Below, in pieces: positions 1 to 9,840 of a DNA stretch of 64,000 nt. The DNA is from Agarophyton chilense (lineage: Eukaryota; Rhodophyta; Florideophyceae; Gracilariales; Gracilariaceae). How positions within the stretch are numbered: the stretch's first letter is position 1; the number at the start of each line of letters is the position of its first letter. The stretch lies in contig JARGXX010000013.1 of the NCBI GenBank assembly GCA_030374765.1, positions 558,001 through 622,000 of the forward strand, in the 5' to 3' direction. Under the pieces are notes generated by a model. That model made no database searches. It saw nothing but the letters and a program-made list of their open reading frames with translations, and was not told where the DNA came from. Made by a program: the position numbers and the translations under genes.

Positions 1-1289
1 AAGCGATAATTAACATGTGAGAGAACCTCCTCAACAGTGACTGGCAATTCTGGTAAGGTCCCGGTGATATTTCCCTACTCTTCGAGCAAATCATTGAGAT
101 CTTCTCGGATTATCCGAGCGGTATCCGCCATCCGGTCTGTATCCAATTCTTGGTTCTCCAGAGCAACATTATCACTTTCAAACGTTTCCAGAGACGATCT
201 TCACACGTTAACTTGACATTCTATTTGTTCCAGACGGAACTTCTTCGTCGCAGATTCCGCACGGAGTTGCTGCAATGCAGCTCGCAAAGCTGCACCTCTC
301 ATGACATAACGTACACATGAGGTAACATCTTTTTGAGCAACAGTCGTCTGTACCCCTGAAGGTGCTCCAGCGCGTCCCGTCGAACTCAACTTGTTTCTTG
401 CCTGAGTGCCTAGGCGTTATCCATCTTTTGTACAGATGGCTAAGCGGGGTGCCACTGACTAGAGCTCATCCTTTCTGTGTCTCCGGAAATTAAAACCTGG
501 CTGCTATGTGTGAATCAGCGATTAGTTTAGGCGAAAAAAGAAGGGCGCGGGGGGGTTCGAGAGGCTGGCATTAAAAAATAGGAATTTTTGGAAAATTGAA
601 CTCAACCAAGTGCAGTTTTCGGGGAGAATTCTAGAATGCTCGTGCCCACTGCACCCTTCTTGTAACCGACTAGCCAAAAAATCGTCACTGGGATCTATTC
701 AGAGTGTAATATTTGCCGCAGACAACAAAACTTTGTCAAAGAGAAGGATAAGAACTGCTCTTTTTCCTGGGTATGTCGAAGACATAGCTTTAAGGCGGCA
801 GTCGAAAATCCTGCGGAGAGCGAGGACTAGTACGAAAGGAAACGCGAAAGGTCACACTTCAACTGGAATCCAAAGTCTACGTTATCGTGCTTCGACTTGT
901 GCCACTTGGAAAGACTCCTGCGTACTACTCCGTGTTGAACTGCTGCTTCAAACTAAACCTCAGGAGGGTGGCACGGATAAGAAATTCAATAACGGTGCAG
1001 GTGAAGTTGAAAACGAAAGGGTGGGTGATGAAGCAAAACGACAAGCTGGTGCAACTTTACTTGTGGTAAGGACAGGGTTTAGTCCACAAATTGAACGGAA
1101 AGCAGTGACTGGCCGGTTGACGAAAGATTTATTTTAGAGCAAGGAATCTGGGAACAAAACACTAATGACGCCGAGTAGCAGGAGAAGTGAGGTAGTTGTT
1201 GAATAATTTGACATTGGCATACACATCACTGCTCCAAGTGTGAACAGAAGGAAGAGTTTGAAGGAAAGATTGAATCAGTCAACATGATG
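1..1289. other. No recognisable gene
   Basis: I see no credible gene here. Open frames are short, overlap each other on both strands and show no motif. A 175-codon + frame at 610-1137 has scrambled composition and no recognisable domain. The stretch could be decayed repeat DNA, like the next 5 kb. Confidence 0.5.
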
Positions 1290-2800
1290 GCTGTCATATC
1301 GCTAAACTACGCGGAAGAGCAGAAATAGAGTTGGAACAGAAGCTGCGAGAGAAGGACTTGATAATCGAAGGCCTTCGCGGTGTTATCAGCGCGAACTGAG
1401 AGCAGATCACCCGTGCGAAGGAACCTGGTTGGATTGAAAGGAAGAAGTACAAGCTTAAGAAACGGAATGAATTCAAGAGGGTCGCGAGGGGAGTGTCTCC
1501 CAAGACGACGCACTGGGCTAGGCGAGAAACTTGTGAACATGTGTTTAACGACGACATGATGGACAGAAGCTGGAAGAACCGCAGTGTAAAGCTTGGGATA
1601 AATGAGGGTACAGGGACTACATCAATTTTTATAGCAAGGAAGATACGTGGGATGGTACCGAAGTAACCAGTAGAACTTTTAAACGGTTTTGGGATGTACA
1701 ATTATTCGTGTCATTGAGATTCTGATAGGCTTCTACTACATTTAGTTTAAAGCATGGTCCAGTAAGTAATGTGGAATGGGAAACGAAATGGCAGGAACAA
1801 GCTATTTCTGATGCTAAATTATGATCTTATATGGAGAAAGGCAAGGATGGGGGAAGAGATCGCGCTGGAAATGAAGAGTAGGGGGAGGAGGCGAATACAA
1901 AGCTATTGAAAATCGCTGGGATTGGTCAAATTGGCACATTATGGTGGCGCAAAGCTTCTATAGGGGACTTGAAATACTCTGCACATATGTCACCTTTCGA
2001 GCATTCAAGGTTAGAACACAAACATGTGTAGTTGGGCAATGCAGTCGGGTTCGAGGTTCATAAAGAGTTCCGAGGATATGCGGTGAAGAAAGACGACGGC
2101 AAGATAATGGATAGCACTATTTGCCTGCTAGCGCGCCTTGATCCAAGGATATGGAATGAAGTTAGTGAGCAATAGGCCAAGTCGAGGGGACAAACGACGG
2201 AGAGAGTTTAGGAAGAAATATGGAGAGGTATTACCTCTGTGTCTTCAGCGAGTCCTTCACGATAGGTATAATATCGTAGAAAATTTGCACGAGGTAGAGT
2301 TCACAAATTTGGCCAGGATGTTGAACATTGGAGTTGAGAGCAAAAAAATTCTATTCGAGAAACGACCATTGAAATACGAATGCCTTCTAGTGAAACATTC
2401 TTTCTTTTAGTGCGAGGGAACTTTTTCTTCGAGAATATAAGCGAAAGGCTTTGGCCCGTATGTGATTTCTTTTTAGGTGAGCGTGAAGAGAAGAATACGT
2501 GGTTTAAGAAAATGATGTATGTGATAGTAGACAATGAAAAAGTTGCTGTTCATGAATACCACGAACAATAAAGGTAGTATTAATTGTATTGAGTGCCATT
2601 ATTGTCTAATTTTCTAGGTTGTATATACCAGTAGAAGCGATTGACGTAGGATCGGTGCTGATACCGATTAAATGAAGTTGGAAAGGGCCGAGTGGAATAG
2701 TTGGATCGGGCAATGTGCACACTTCAGAGAATGGGTTCAGGTGGCACTATATTATACCACGAACTAATGCTGTGCGGCACGGAACGCGAATTGTGTAATA
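1290..2800 (+). pseudogene. Decayed coding region, family not recognised
   Basis: Several + strand stretches look protein-like but are split by stops and frame changes. At about 1311-1665 a charged, coiled-coil-like frame (for example ELEQKLREKDLIIEGLRG) has an internal TGA and ends at TAA. At 2044-2172 a frame reads VGFEVHKEFRGYAVKKDDGK and meets a stop. It appears to continue in another frame to 2410 (RRREFRKKYGEVLPLCLQRV). At about 2628-2800 another fragment (PVEAIDVGSVLIPIK) carries an internal TGA. The order and common strand suggest one old gene or mobile-element ORF. I cannot name the family. Introns could explain some breaks, but in-frame stops without good splice sites favour decay. 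Confidence 0.35.
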
Positions 2801-2965
2801 AAGGCAATGATTTTTGGTCTTGTTCATCGTCAGTAGTTCGTCGTAGTAGTACGCAATGAATTGCGCTGTCTATGCCTGTTGAAGGAGGAAAATATTTAAA
2901 GTAGCGAACGAAAGAAAGTTCAAACGAATTATGAGGATTTTGATTTGAAGATACGCGAACAAGAG

Positions 2966-4212
2966 CTACAGCTCGTTCGAACCAAATGGAGGGTGGTGTA
3001 AAAGATGTGTTTCGGTTCCATTAGACCAAGAGATTGGAGAACTTGGGGGTTTTCGCCGGACCAAAGCGCGGAGAAGCGAGAATCCTCTGCAAGAACTGGG
3101 AGGAGGGCCGATCGCTTCTACCTCGTAGTGGTCTAATGAAGTGAAAACCCCACCAATGACAGTAGCAGAGTTGTCAAAAGATATGGTTGTATCTCTAGTG
3201 AAGAAACTGCTCTTCTGCTCGGAGAGCAATTCCAATATGAGTTTCAGAAAAAGAGGGAAAGCTGTCTCCCCTATCTGCGACAGAATAGATATGTTTTGCG
3301 AACTGAAACGTGATGATATTTGGCTGGATACAATGGATTCGAAGGACTCCGTTATTGAGGATATGATGCGCTCTGCGTCTTTGATGTCAGAAAGTGTAGC
3401 ACTGCGACCATCCTTGCAGAACTTGGGGAGAGCACGGATTGAAGATGGGGAGAGTCCATGAGAGAAGGAAGCTTTGTTCCCTTCACTCCATTGCTTCTGA
3501 ACGTGATGATGATCAATTGACTGAATGCTCTTTGGCACGGCTGTCGAAGTTCGTCTGGAGGTTTTACAGTAGTGTGTTTTGAAAAGTAGATGAGTATGCT
3601 TATAGACACCAGCACCGTATAGATTGTAGCCCCAAGGCGACTAATATCATCGACGAGATGATCAAGGAGGTAAAATTTGAGTATAACAAAAACCAGAGGT
3701 GTGAAACTCTCCCAATGTCTGTACAGCACTGTGCTTGATGGCGATGATATCTTTTCGGAATCGCTAAAGAGTGGTGGGAGCTCAGTGTTATTTGAAATTG
3801 TATTGAAACAACGTACCGAAGAGGCCCGAGTACCTGGTAAACACAATAGTGGTGTGCGCCTGGTTCTAATCACGGCAGAAACTATCAAAGAACTCACCGA
3901 TGAAAGGGAATAACATGTCCAGAAATTTATGGTCCTTTGCTCCGTTCATACCGCGTAAACCATCCTTTGTGAAAAAACCGTTCAGAGACTTGCCTTTGTC
4001 CTTATTGGAGAAGTCGATGATAAGACCACGGGCCGGGGCATGCCCTTCAATGGCGGCTAGAATGGAATTTGAATGGGTCAGTATGAGCGTGCGTAGGCTT
4101 TTAAAAGTTTGAGGAGCGCTGGAACCGACATTTTCGAACAATGTGTAGAGTGTAATCGTTTTATTGCAGCTGTAGTTAAGAGCTTCGATAATCCAAGGTG
4201 CAGGTTACGGAG
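2966..4212 (-). pseudogene. Decayed coding region, family not recognised
   Basis: Three overlapping - strand frames read like consecutive pieces of one protein. The piece at about 3866-4210 includes GLIIDFSNKDKGKSLNGFF and ends at TAG. The piece at 3500-3897 in another frame contains a hydrophobic segment (LGATIYTVLVSISILIYF). The piece at 2966-3538 has helical, serine-rich sequence (DIKDAERIISSITESFESIV). The first and third share a frame. Either a frameshifted pseudogene or a poorly resolved spliced gene would fit; I favour decay. No family is recognised. Confidence 0.3.
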
Positions 4213-6116
4213 CGGTTCAGAAGTGAAAATACTGTAGAGGTTGAGACGTGGAACTCAGTTAAAAGTATGAAAATGTTCCAAGAAGGATGGAAACTGATAG
4301 AAAGAATGGGACTTCAGAAGATTTATCGCTTGTCTCCTGCGTTCTCTAAATTGTTTTGGACGGTGTAGCAGAGAGTCCCATACGGCTTTGAGCAATAGGA
4401 AACAATGTGTTGGCCCGGTATTACCTGGATGAGAAGCTGACCGTAGGGATGCGAATGAGGAACTAGCGAGGTTAAGAGAGTGTCGCTGTGTGAGACATCA
4501 ATGGCATGGGCGCTGGGTGAGAGTGCCATATGAAACCAATAGAAGGCCTTTTGTCTATGCAATATATGCAAAGTAACCGGCTAGAATGGGCTGACAGATG
4601 TGAACTGTTCCATCAGCTGAAGTGAATCTCATCCCAGACTTCCAGTGTTTCGTGAATTGACTTGAGGAGAAGGTCAAGAGCGTGGTGCAGAACTTGAATT
4701 CTCGCCTCTCTTAGTGAAGCGCTAGGGAGGGAGGGCATAGGTTTTAGAGTGGCGCCAGTTTGTTGTTCTTCCATATCGGTGGGGATATACGCGACAATGG
4801 TGAGATCTTCAGAAATACACTTCTGACGAAAAGGTTTGGAGAAATATTAGAGGGTAATGTGAAGGGGGTAGGAAGGGCCAGACGTTTGAATCAAAGAGGT
4901 AGTCAATTTAACGGTAAGGATCTGACGTAAACCTACAAAGGACTCATTTCCACTATCTTCAAAGGTGTGCTACACATCCTCAGTGCCGAAAGAGAACTTA
5001 AAAAGATCCTTAAGGTGACGTCAGACGTCTCTTGTGAGGCGAGAAGACATGGGGTGAGAGAATCCTGCGCAAGGTATGCGGCGATCCTGTGATAACGGTT
5101 GAAATAATTATTCTGGGTGTTAGCCAGGAGGAGCTGTTAGAGAAGTACTTTCAGGAAGTCTTTTGTGTAGATAGTGGCACGAAACGTACTGCGTTGCGTA
5201 GTAATAAAGTGCTTCTCGAAACCATCTTCAGTGGCAGATAGATCAAAGAAGGAGTGCTTGATCTCTGTGCAACGCTTTGAAGAGGTAATTGTTTCATTGA
5301 AACGTGTTTGGGAGAAGCGGGAGTCACGAAGAAGGAAGAGAAGCTCGTCAGCAGCCTTGTGTCAAATATTTGATGTGAAGGACGTAAAACATACGACTAG
5401 ATAGTCCATATCAAGTTTCTAGAGCGAAGTCTCATACGGAGGTGGCGGGGATGGGGGAATACAGACGAGTAGATTTTCTGTGCGGGGAGGTTTAGTCCCT
5501 TGTTGACAGACGAGGGGAGGGCGAATCCACTATGACGTTTGAGAGAGGTTACTTCTCAGTGTGCTGCAATGAGACGGAAGAAGAATGTTCAAGTAATGGA
5601 ATGGAGGTTGTTTTAGGCGTCTGGCGCGGCGCAAGGGAGGTTGAGAGGCACCTGGGGGGCTGATAGGGGAAGCGCGATTGTATGGGCAGTTTGAAATGTG
5701 CTATGGAAAGGATAATATGCCTCTTGCCTTGTACGGGCAGTGCAGTGTTCGGCAGTAGTACAAAATGGGAGTCCGTAGTGTATGAGAAGAGAAAAAGGGG
5801 TGGGTTGAAGGAAGAAAAACGGAGGTGGTGCGGAAGATGGATGTGATTTGAAAGACGTATATGCGCCAGTGAGAGGTGCGTGACGGCCAGCCCGCGACGT
5901 GGATGGGTGCGTAAATGCACTCCATTCCAATGGCCGGGCATTCAAACTACAAGTAGAATACGTTTTGAATATCTGGAACCTGTTCGACGTGTAAACCTGT
6001 GCGGTGGGGTTGGGTCGAACGACCATGAATATGACTGCGCGGCGTCCGCGGAGCAGTGTGATCTGATATTCTTCTACGACGCTCCGACTGTGAAAGTTGG
6101 TGCCGTGTCTTCGGTA
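4213..6116. other. No recognisable gene; left flank of the retroelement nest
   Basis: Only short overlapping open frames occur, none with a recognisable motif. The 3' part of element 2 (reverse transcriptase, RNase H, integrase, 3' LTR) would be expected here on the - strand if that element were complete. I find neither a YxDD motif nor a copy of its LTR, so element 2 was truncated or deleted near 6120-6200. Confidence 0.5.
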
Positions 6117-6634
6117 CTAAGAAGGATTTGCATGATGGAGCCATGCTGCATCTCGTGAACGTCTCGTACAAAGAATGGCACGGCATGATGGGTATAAAAT
6201 GATGGGGCGTGTTGCGCGTTGCGTTGATGCCTTATCGGTTAGCTTCGCTTTCAAGTTGGTATTTATCGATACGTTTGTGGTTGTGGAAGCATTTTCGCAC
6301 CCCCGTTCCTTACCGAAGGCGACCTCGCCGAGATCAGTGTGAGCTATGGTGAAGAGCCCTTGTGGTGCCGGTAGTACTATGCCAACATTGGTATTTTTCG
6401 GCAACGTCACGTCGTGACTGCTGAAGTTGCTGAGACACACCTTAAAGGGTTGATTTGGGATGTTGTCGACAATTCCGTTGGCCATCAAGGTGAGGTGTCG
6501 ATTTGCTAACCTCGGATGGTTTTGTAGTATGACCAGCTCGGGGGTTGCACACGACACCGGTACCAATATTTGGTGCATTGGCGGGATAACAACCTGTTTG
6601 GTAATGCGCACTTTGTTGGAGACCGTTTCGGTGG
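6117..6634 (-). pseudogene. Ty3/Gypsy element 2, pol fragment (after protease, before reverse transcriptase)
   Basis: This is the continuation of the older - strand element (14778-18290) on the far side of the element 1 insertion. Its translation resembles the corresponding part of element 1 pol (about 10500-10770) in order and spacing. Both have an IPP motif, a variable stretch, then LANRHLTLMANGIV here against TRRQLALANGVV there, then a PFKV motif. Resemblance fades at about 6200, before any reverse transcriptase motif. If the 5-bp duplication is collapsed, the reading frame runs directly from the right-hand half into this piece, so the two were one ORF before the insertion. Confidence 0.8.
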
Positions 6635-6639
6635 ATATC
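6635..6639. repeat. Target site duplication of element 1, left copy (ATATC)
   Basis: ATATC lies immediately left of the TG that opens the 5' LTR. The same five bases follow the terminal CA of the 3' LTR at 14773-14777. A 5-bp duplication is standard for Ty3/Gypsy integrases. Confidence 0.9.
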
Positions 6640-7558
6640 TGTAGAGCAACGCCCAGTTAGGGGATACTTGAAGATGCAACTCACAGAATGAGGGTTGAAC
6701 CCTCCGAGGGTTACAACTATGATCCCCTCTAAGGTGTGCTGAGGTGGCACGGTTTTCTGGTTAGAGTTCGCCTATGAAGGGAAAATTCGGATGGCCCATG
6801 GCTGGGTTGGCCCCGTGATACACGTGGCTTAATGTCGGCACCGATTTTTGGATATTTTTTAGAACGTTGGACTTTTGGGCCCTGACAGTGGGATCTCCAC
6901 GTGTATGGCCCTGAGCAGGTGCGCACTACTGTAATTAGTAGAGTTTAGTGGGCCCTACTTAGGGAGACGAGATCTGACAGTCCGAAGCTCAGAGTAAATG
7001 GAAACCAAGGTTGGTCTTCGATACCTTTAGAGGTTCTTCGTCGCCATCGTTTCGGCCTTACAACCCGGAACGGGCTCTGGTTAGCAACGCCTGCGTAGGG
7101 ACACGACTCCACTTGGAGAGTGCCCACGTTTGGGTTCCGTGCAACCACCCCCTTGGGACCGCTCAGACGACCTGCGTGCACGATACCCCGTGGGGGTTCT
7201 GCTTACTTGTTGCGTGCTTTTTGTGTTTCCTTTCGAGGACAGGTTTTCGCCCCTGTATTGGGTTTCTTTTGTTGTCTCGCCCCTTTTCTGGTTCTCGGGT
7301 CCGATGCCTGTTAGTGCCCGACCCTCGCCCCGTTTTTCCTCTTCGCCGGATTTTCCCCCATTCTTTGGGATACCCATACCCATTCCCGACCCAACGGTTT
7401 CTACCCCTCACCTCCGTCGCTATTGCCGGAATCCCCCGTGGGAGTTACACCCCACACTACGGGTGGAACGGAGGGCTCTGTCTCTGAGTCTGCCTCCCCC
7501 AGGGAGCAAGGCTTCGAACACCTTTAGAGCACTTCCCGTCGCCGGGTTTTGCTCCACA
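6640..7558 (+). repeat. 5' LTR of element 1
   Basis: 919 bp, bounded by TG and CA, and matching 13854-14772 across its whole length. The ends form an imperfect inverted repeat (TGTAGAGC with GCTCCACA). Relative to the 3' LTR it reads TTACAAC where that copy reads TTATAAA, so a TATA-like box about 70 nt into the LTR is present only in the 3' copy. Open frames inside the LTR (for example 7011-7487) recur identically in the other LTR and are not genes. Confidence 0.95.
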
Positions 7559-7560
7559 AG

Positions 7561-7576
7561 TGGTCTCCCGACTTAG
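7561..7576 (+). promoter_or_regulatory. Primer-binding site of element 1
   Basis: The sequence TGGTCTCCCGACTTAG begins two bases after the 5' LTR. TGG is the usual complement of a tRNA CCA end. It matches the complement of the 3' end of the tRNA-Tyr gene at 24418-24515 at 13 of 16 positions, so a tRNA-Tyr isoacceptor is a candidate primer, not a proven one. A nearly identical sequence lies next to the LTR of element 2. Confidence 0.7.
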
Positions 7577-7785
7577 AAGCCGTTCTCGGACTTTTGGGTT
7601 GGTCATCCACGTGTTGGAATATCTCTTGGAAGAGGAGGCACCGTCGTGAATATTTGTTGTAGTGGTCCCCTTTGGAAAGGGTGGAATAGGTTTTTATTTT
7701 TGTTTTGTGTTACGTCATCCGTTCTCCGGGAATCTCGTCATCGAATTTCATCGTTACCCCGAATCGTCGGTGTCATGTCTGCAGC

Positions 7786-9816
7786 ATGTCGCCGATTACC
7801 CGTGGTTCCAGGACTGGATCGAACCGTCAAGCGAATTCACTGCACCCGGCCCCGCCTAGGTCGAGGAGCTCAATTCCCGCAGATCGGAACGATTCCGGTA
7901 TCGATCTGGACACTCGGAGAGCACCCTCAGTGGTTTCAGGTCCTCGAGAGGTCGTGGCTGTGGGCCCAGCTCCAGTGGTGGAGACCCCCTCAGCAGCACC
8001 CCGAAGTCGGGCCGACCCTGAATTACAGCGCCTGGAGACTCGAATCGATATCGCCAACGCGGCTCACGTCGAGCTCCTTCAAGAGGTTACTACCCTCCGC
8101 CTCAGGGTGGAGGACGCCCATGTGCGGGGAGTCGCCGATGACCTTCGTACTCTGAGGAGGGATGTGAACTCCCTTTTGGAAAGCTTTGGTACCCCTGGGG
8201 TCTTTATCCAGGAGTACCGGAGCCTCGTGGAGGAACACCGCGTGCAAGCGGAACGCTTCCGAGCTCGGCTGGACACCCTCGAGGCCATTATCCGTATGGA
8301 CGGAGACACAGAAGCCTCGAAGGATAAACCCGAAGTTTCGGAAGACGAAGAACACCGCTCCGCTAAATGGGACCGCTGCAAGTCCAAGAAGAGGGTTCAC
8401 CTCCAAGAGGATTTATCGGATTCCGATCCCAATCGCTCGTCATCAAGTTCGTCCTCCGAATCTTCGGATAGTGAAGATGGACGCCGGTCATCCCAGGCGA
8501 CTCGGTCGAAGGCTACTTACACCTCTCAAGGGGCAATCCGTACCCGGAAGAAGGGTAGGAAACACCTTGGATTAAGGGAGCTGAAGCCGACGAAACCTCT
8601 CTATCGGAAGCTGCTATCGTACCGCTATTACCAGTTGGATAACCCTTCGGGAGATCGAACATCCCGCGGAACGGGTAAGGTCAAGAACTACATCAAAAGG
8701 CTGAGCATCACCCTACAGAAGAGGGAGTTCACAGGAACAGACCCAATTCTGGTGCTCGATTTCCTTGCGAGGTTCGTCCAGGAGGCTGACATCCTCGGTA
8801 TGAGTGAAGCGCAAGCGTATCTTGCATTACCCTATTTCTTAAAGGGGATGGCTGAAGACCAGTTCAACTCCGTCCGTGGATCATCCCGAGCCTCGGAAGG
8901 GGGAGTCACGTGCTGGCCCGAAGCGGTGCAGTACCTCTTGAGGTCATACGCTACTGGAAATGCGATTCAGGAAGCAATCCTTGCATTAAGGGATACGCGG
9001 CAGAAGCCGATGGAAACCGAAACGGTGTATTCAACTCGCTTGAATAAAGAGTTTCACCGATGCGGGAATGTATTCCCCGCCTACGAGAGATGCACCATGT
9101 TTGTGGATGGTTTGGACCCCTCGATAAGGGCATTGGTTTCCCGACATCGGAAAGAGAAGCGCAAGCTGACCTACTTGGAACTGGTTCAGTACGCCCAGGC
9201 TGAGAGAGATACTCTCCGTGCCCGGCAGAACCGAAAGAGTCGGCCGACACGTGCTCTCCTCGCCGATGGAGGTAACTCGTCTTTGTCACTCGCAGGAGGC
9301 CCTGCCCCTGTGGGGGTCAATGATAACATTCACTTCATGGGAAGTAACCCCGAATCTATGGGTACGTCTGAGTTGCCGTCGACATCCGCTCCGACTACGG
9401 ATGAAGACCCTGCGCTCTATACCCAAGGACGGAGGGTGCCAGCCGCATCGCTACCTTTTGCGAATACCGCTGCTCGGTTTTCTCGCCCCGGATGGAGGGA
9501 TACAGCACCACGTCGCGTGGATTCACGTCCACAACCGAACCCGGCAGAGCTGATTTGCTATTTGTGTTACCTCCGTGGTCACAAAGCACCAGACTGCACA
9601 TTTCCCCTGCGGGAGGGTTCACGAATTATCGCTCAGTACGAGGCTCTGACCCCTGAGGAGAAAGCTCGAGTCCCGAATAGGTCCTATGAGGAACAAAGGA
9701 TACTCCGAGCTCACCTTGCTGACAGGGATACAGAACTTGTACCCGCGAACGGGGAACAACCGGTCCCCTTCGAGGCAGCTGCACCGAATTCGGTGGGGTC
9801 CGCTTCGAAAAACTAA
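7786..9816 (+). CDS. Element 1 Gag polyprotein
   Basis: Structural protein that forms the intracellular virus-like particle of the retrotransposon. The frame is open from about 7705, but the first in-frame ATG is at 7786, giving about 676 residues. The N-terminal third is helical and acidic, followed by a Ser/Asp-rich linker near residues 210-235. A retrotransposon capsid region lies near residues 300-455 (FTGTDPILVLDFLARFVQEA and later LLRSYATGNAIQEAILALRD). A CX2CX4HX4C zinc knuckle (CYLCYLRGHKAPDC) lies near residue 590. The same layout, including the FTGTDPI motif and the knuckle, is found in element 2. No stop interrupts it. It ends at TAA directly after a slippery heptamer. Confidence 0.9.
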   Translation: MSPITRGSRTGSNRQANSLHPAPPRSRSSIPADRNDSGIDLDTRRAPSVVSGPREVVAVGPAPVVETPSAAPRSRADPELQRLETRIDIANAAHVELLQEVTTLRLRVEDAHVRGVADDLRTLRRDVNSLLESFGTPGVFIQEYRSLVEEHRVQAERFRARLDTLEAIIRMDGDTEASKDKPEVSEDEEHRSAKWDRCKSKKRVHLQEDLSDSDPNRSSSSSSSESSDSEDGRRSSQATRSKATYTSQGAIRTRKKGRKHLGLRELKPTKPLYRKLLSYRYYQLDNPSGDRTSRGTGKVKNYIKRLSITLQKREFTGTDPILVLDFLARFVQEADILGMSEAQAYLALPYFLKGMAEDQFNSVRGSSRASEGGVTCWPEAVQYLLRSYATGNAIQEAILALRDTRQKPMETETVYSTRLNKEFHRCGNVFPAYERCTMFVDGLDPSIRALVSRHRKEKRKLTYLELVQYAQAERDTLRARQNRKSRPTRALLADGGNSSLSLAGGPAPVGVNDNIHFMGSNPESMGTSELPSTSAPTTDEDPALYTQGRRVPAASLPFANTAARFSRPGWRDTAPRRVDSRPQPNPAELICYLCYLRGHKAPDCTFPLREGSRIIAQYEALTPEEKARVPNRSYEEQRILRAHLADRDTELVPANGEQPVPFEAAAPNSVGSASKN

Positions 9817-9840
9817 ACTTGGGAGTCTCCCCTGCGGGAG
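9807..9840 (+). promoter_or_regulatory. Candidate -1 ribosomal frameshift site between gag and pol
   Basis: The heptamer GAAAAAC (9807-9813) is in the X XXY YYZ register of the gag frame, directly before the gag stop TAA at 9814-9816. Slipping one base back enters the pol frame, which is open on both sides of the stop. A short hairpin (CTCCC, loop CTGC, GGGAG, 9827-9840) follows. Its spacer of 13 nt is longer than usual, so the stimulatory structure may be larger. Confidence 0.6.

Noticed and set aside
610-1137. 175-codon + strand frame
   Set aside because: No recognisable domain and another frame overlaps it; I could not distinguish it from chance.
7011-7576. Open frames of up to 158 codons inside the 5' LTR
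   Set aside because: They recur unchanged in the 3' LTR at 14225-14793 and have no protein motif; they reflect LTR identity.
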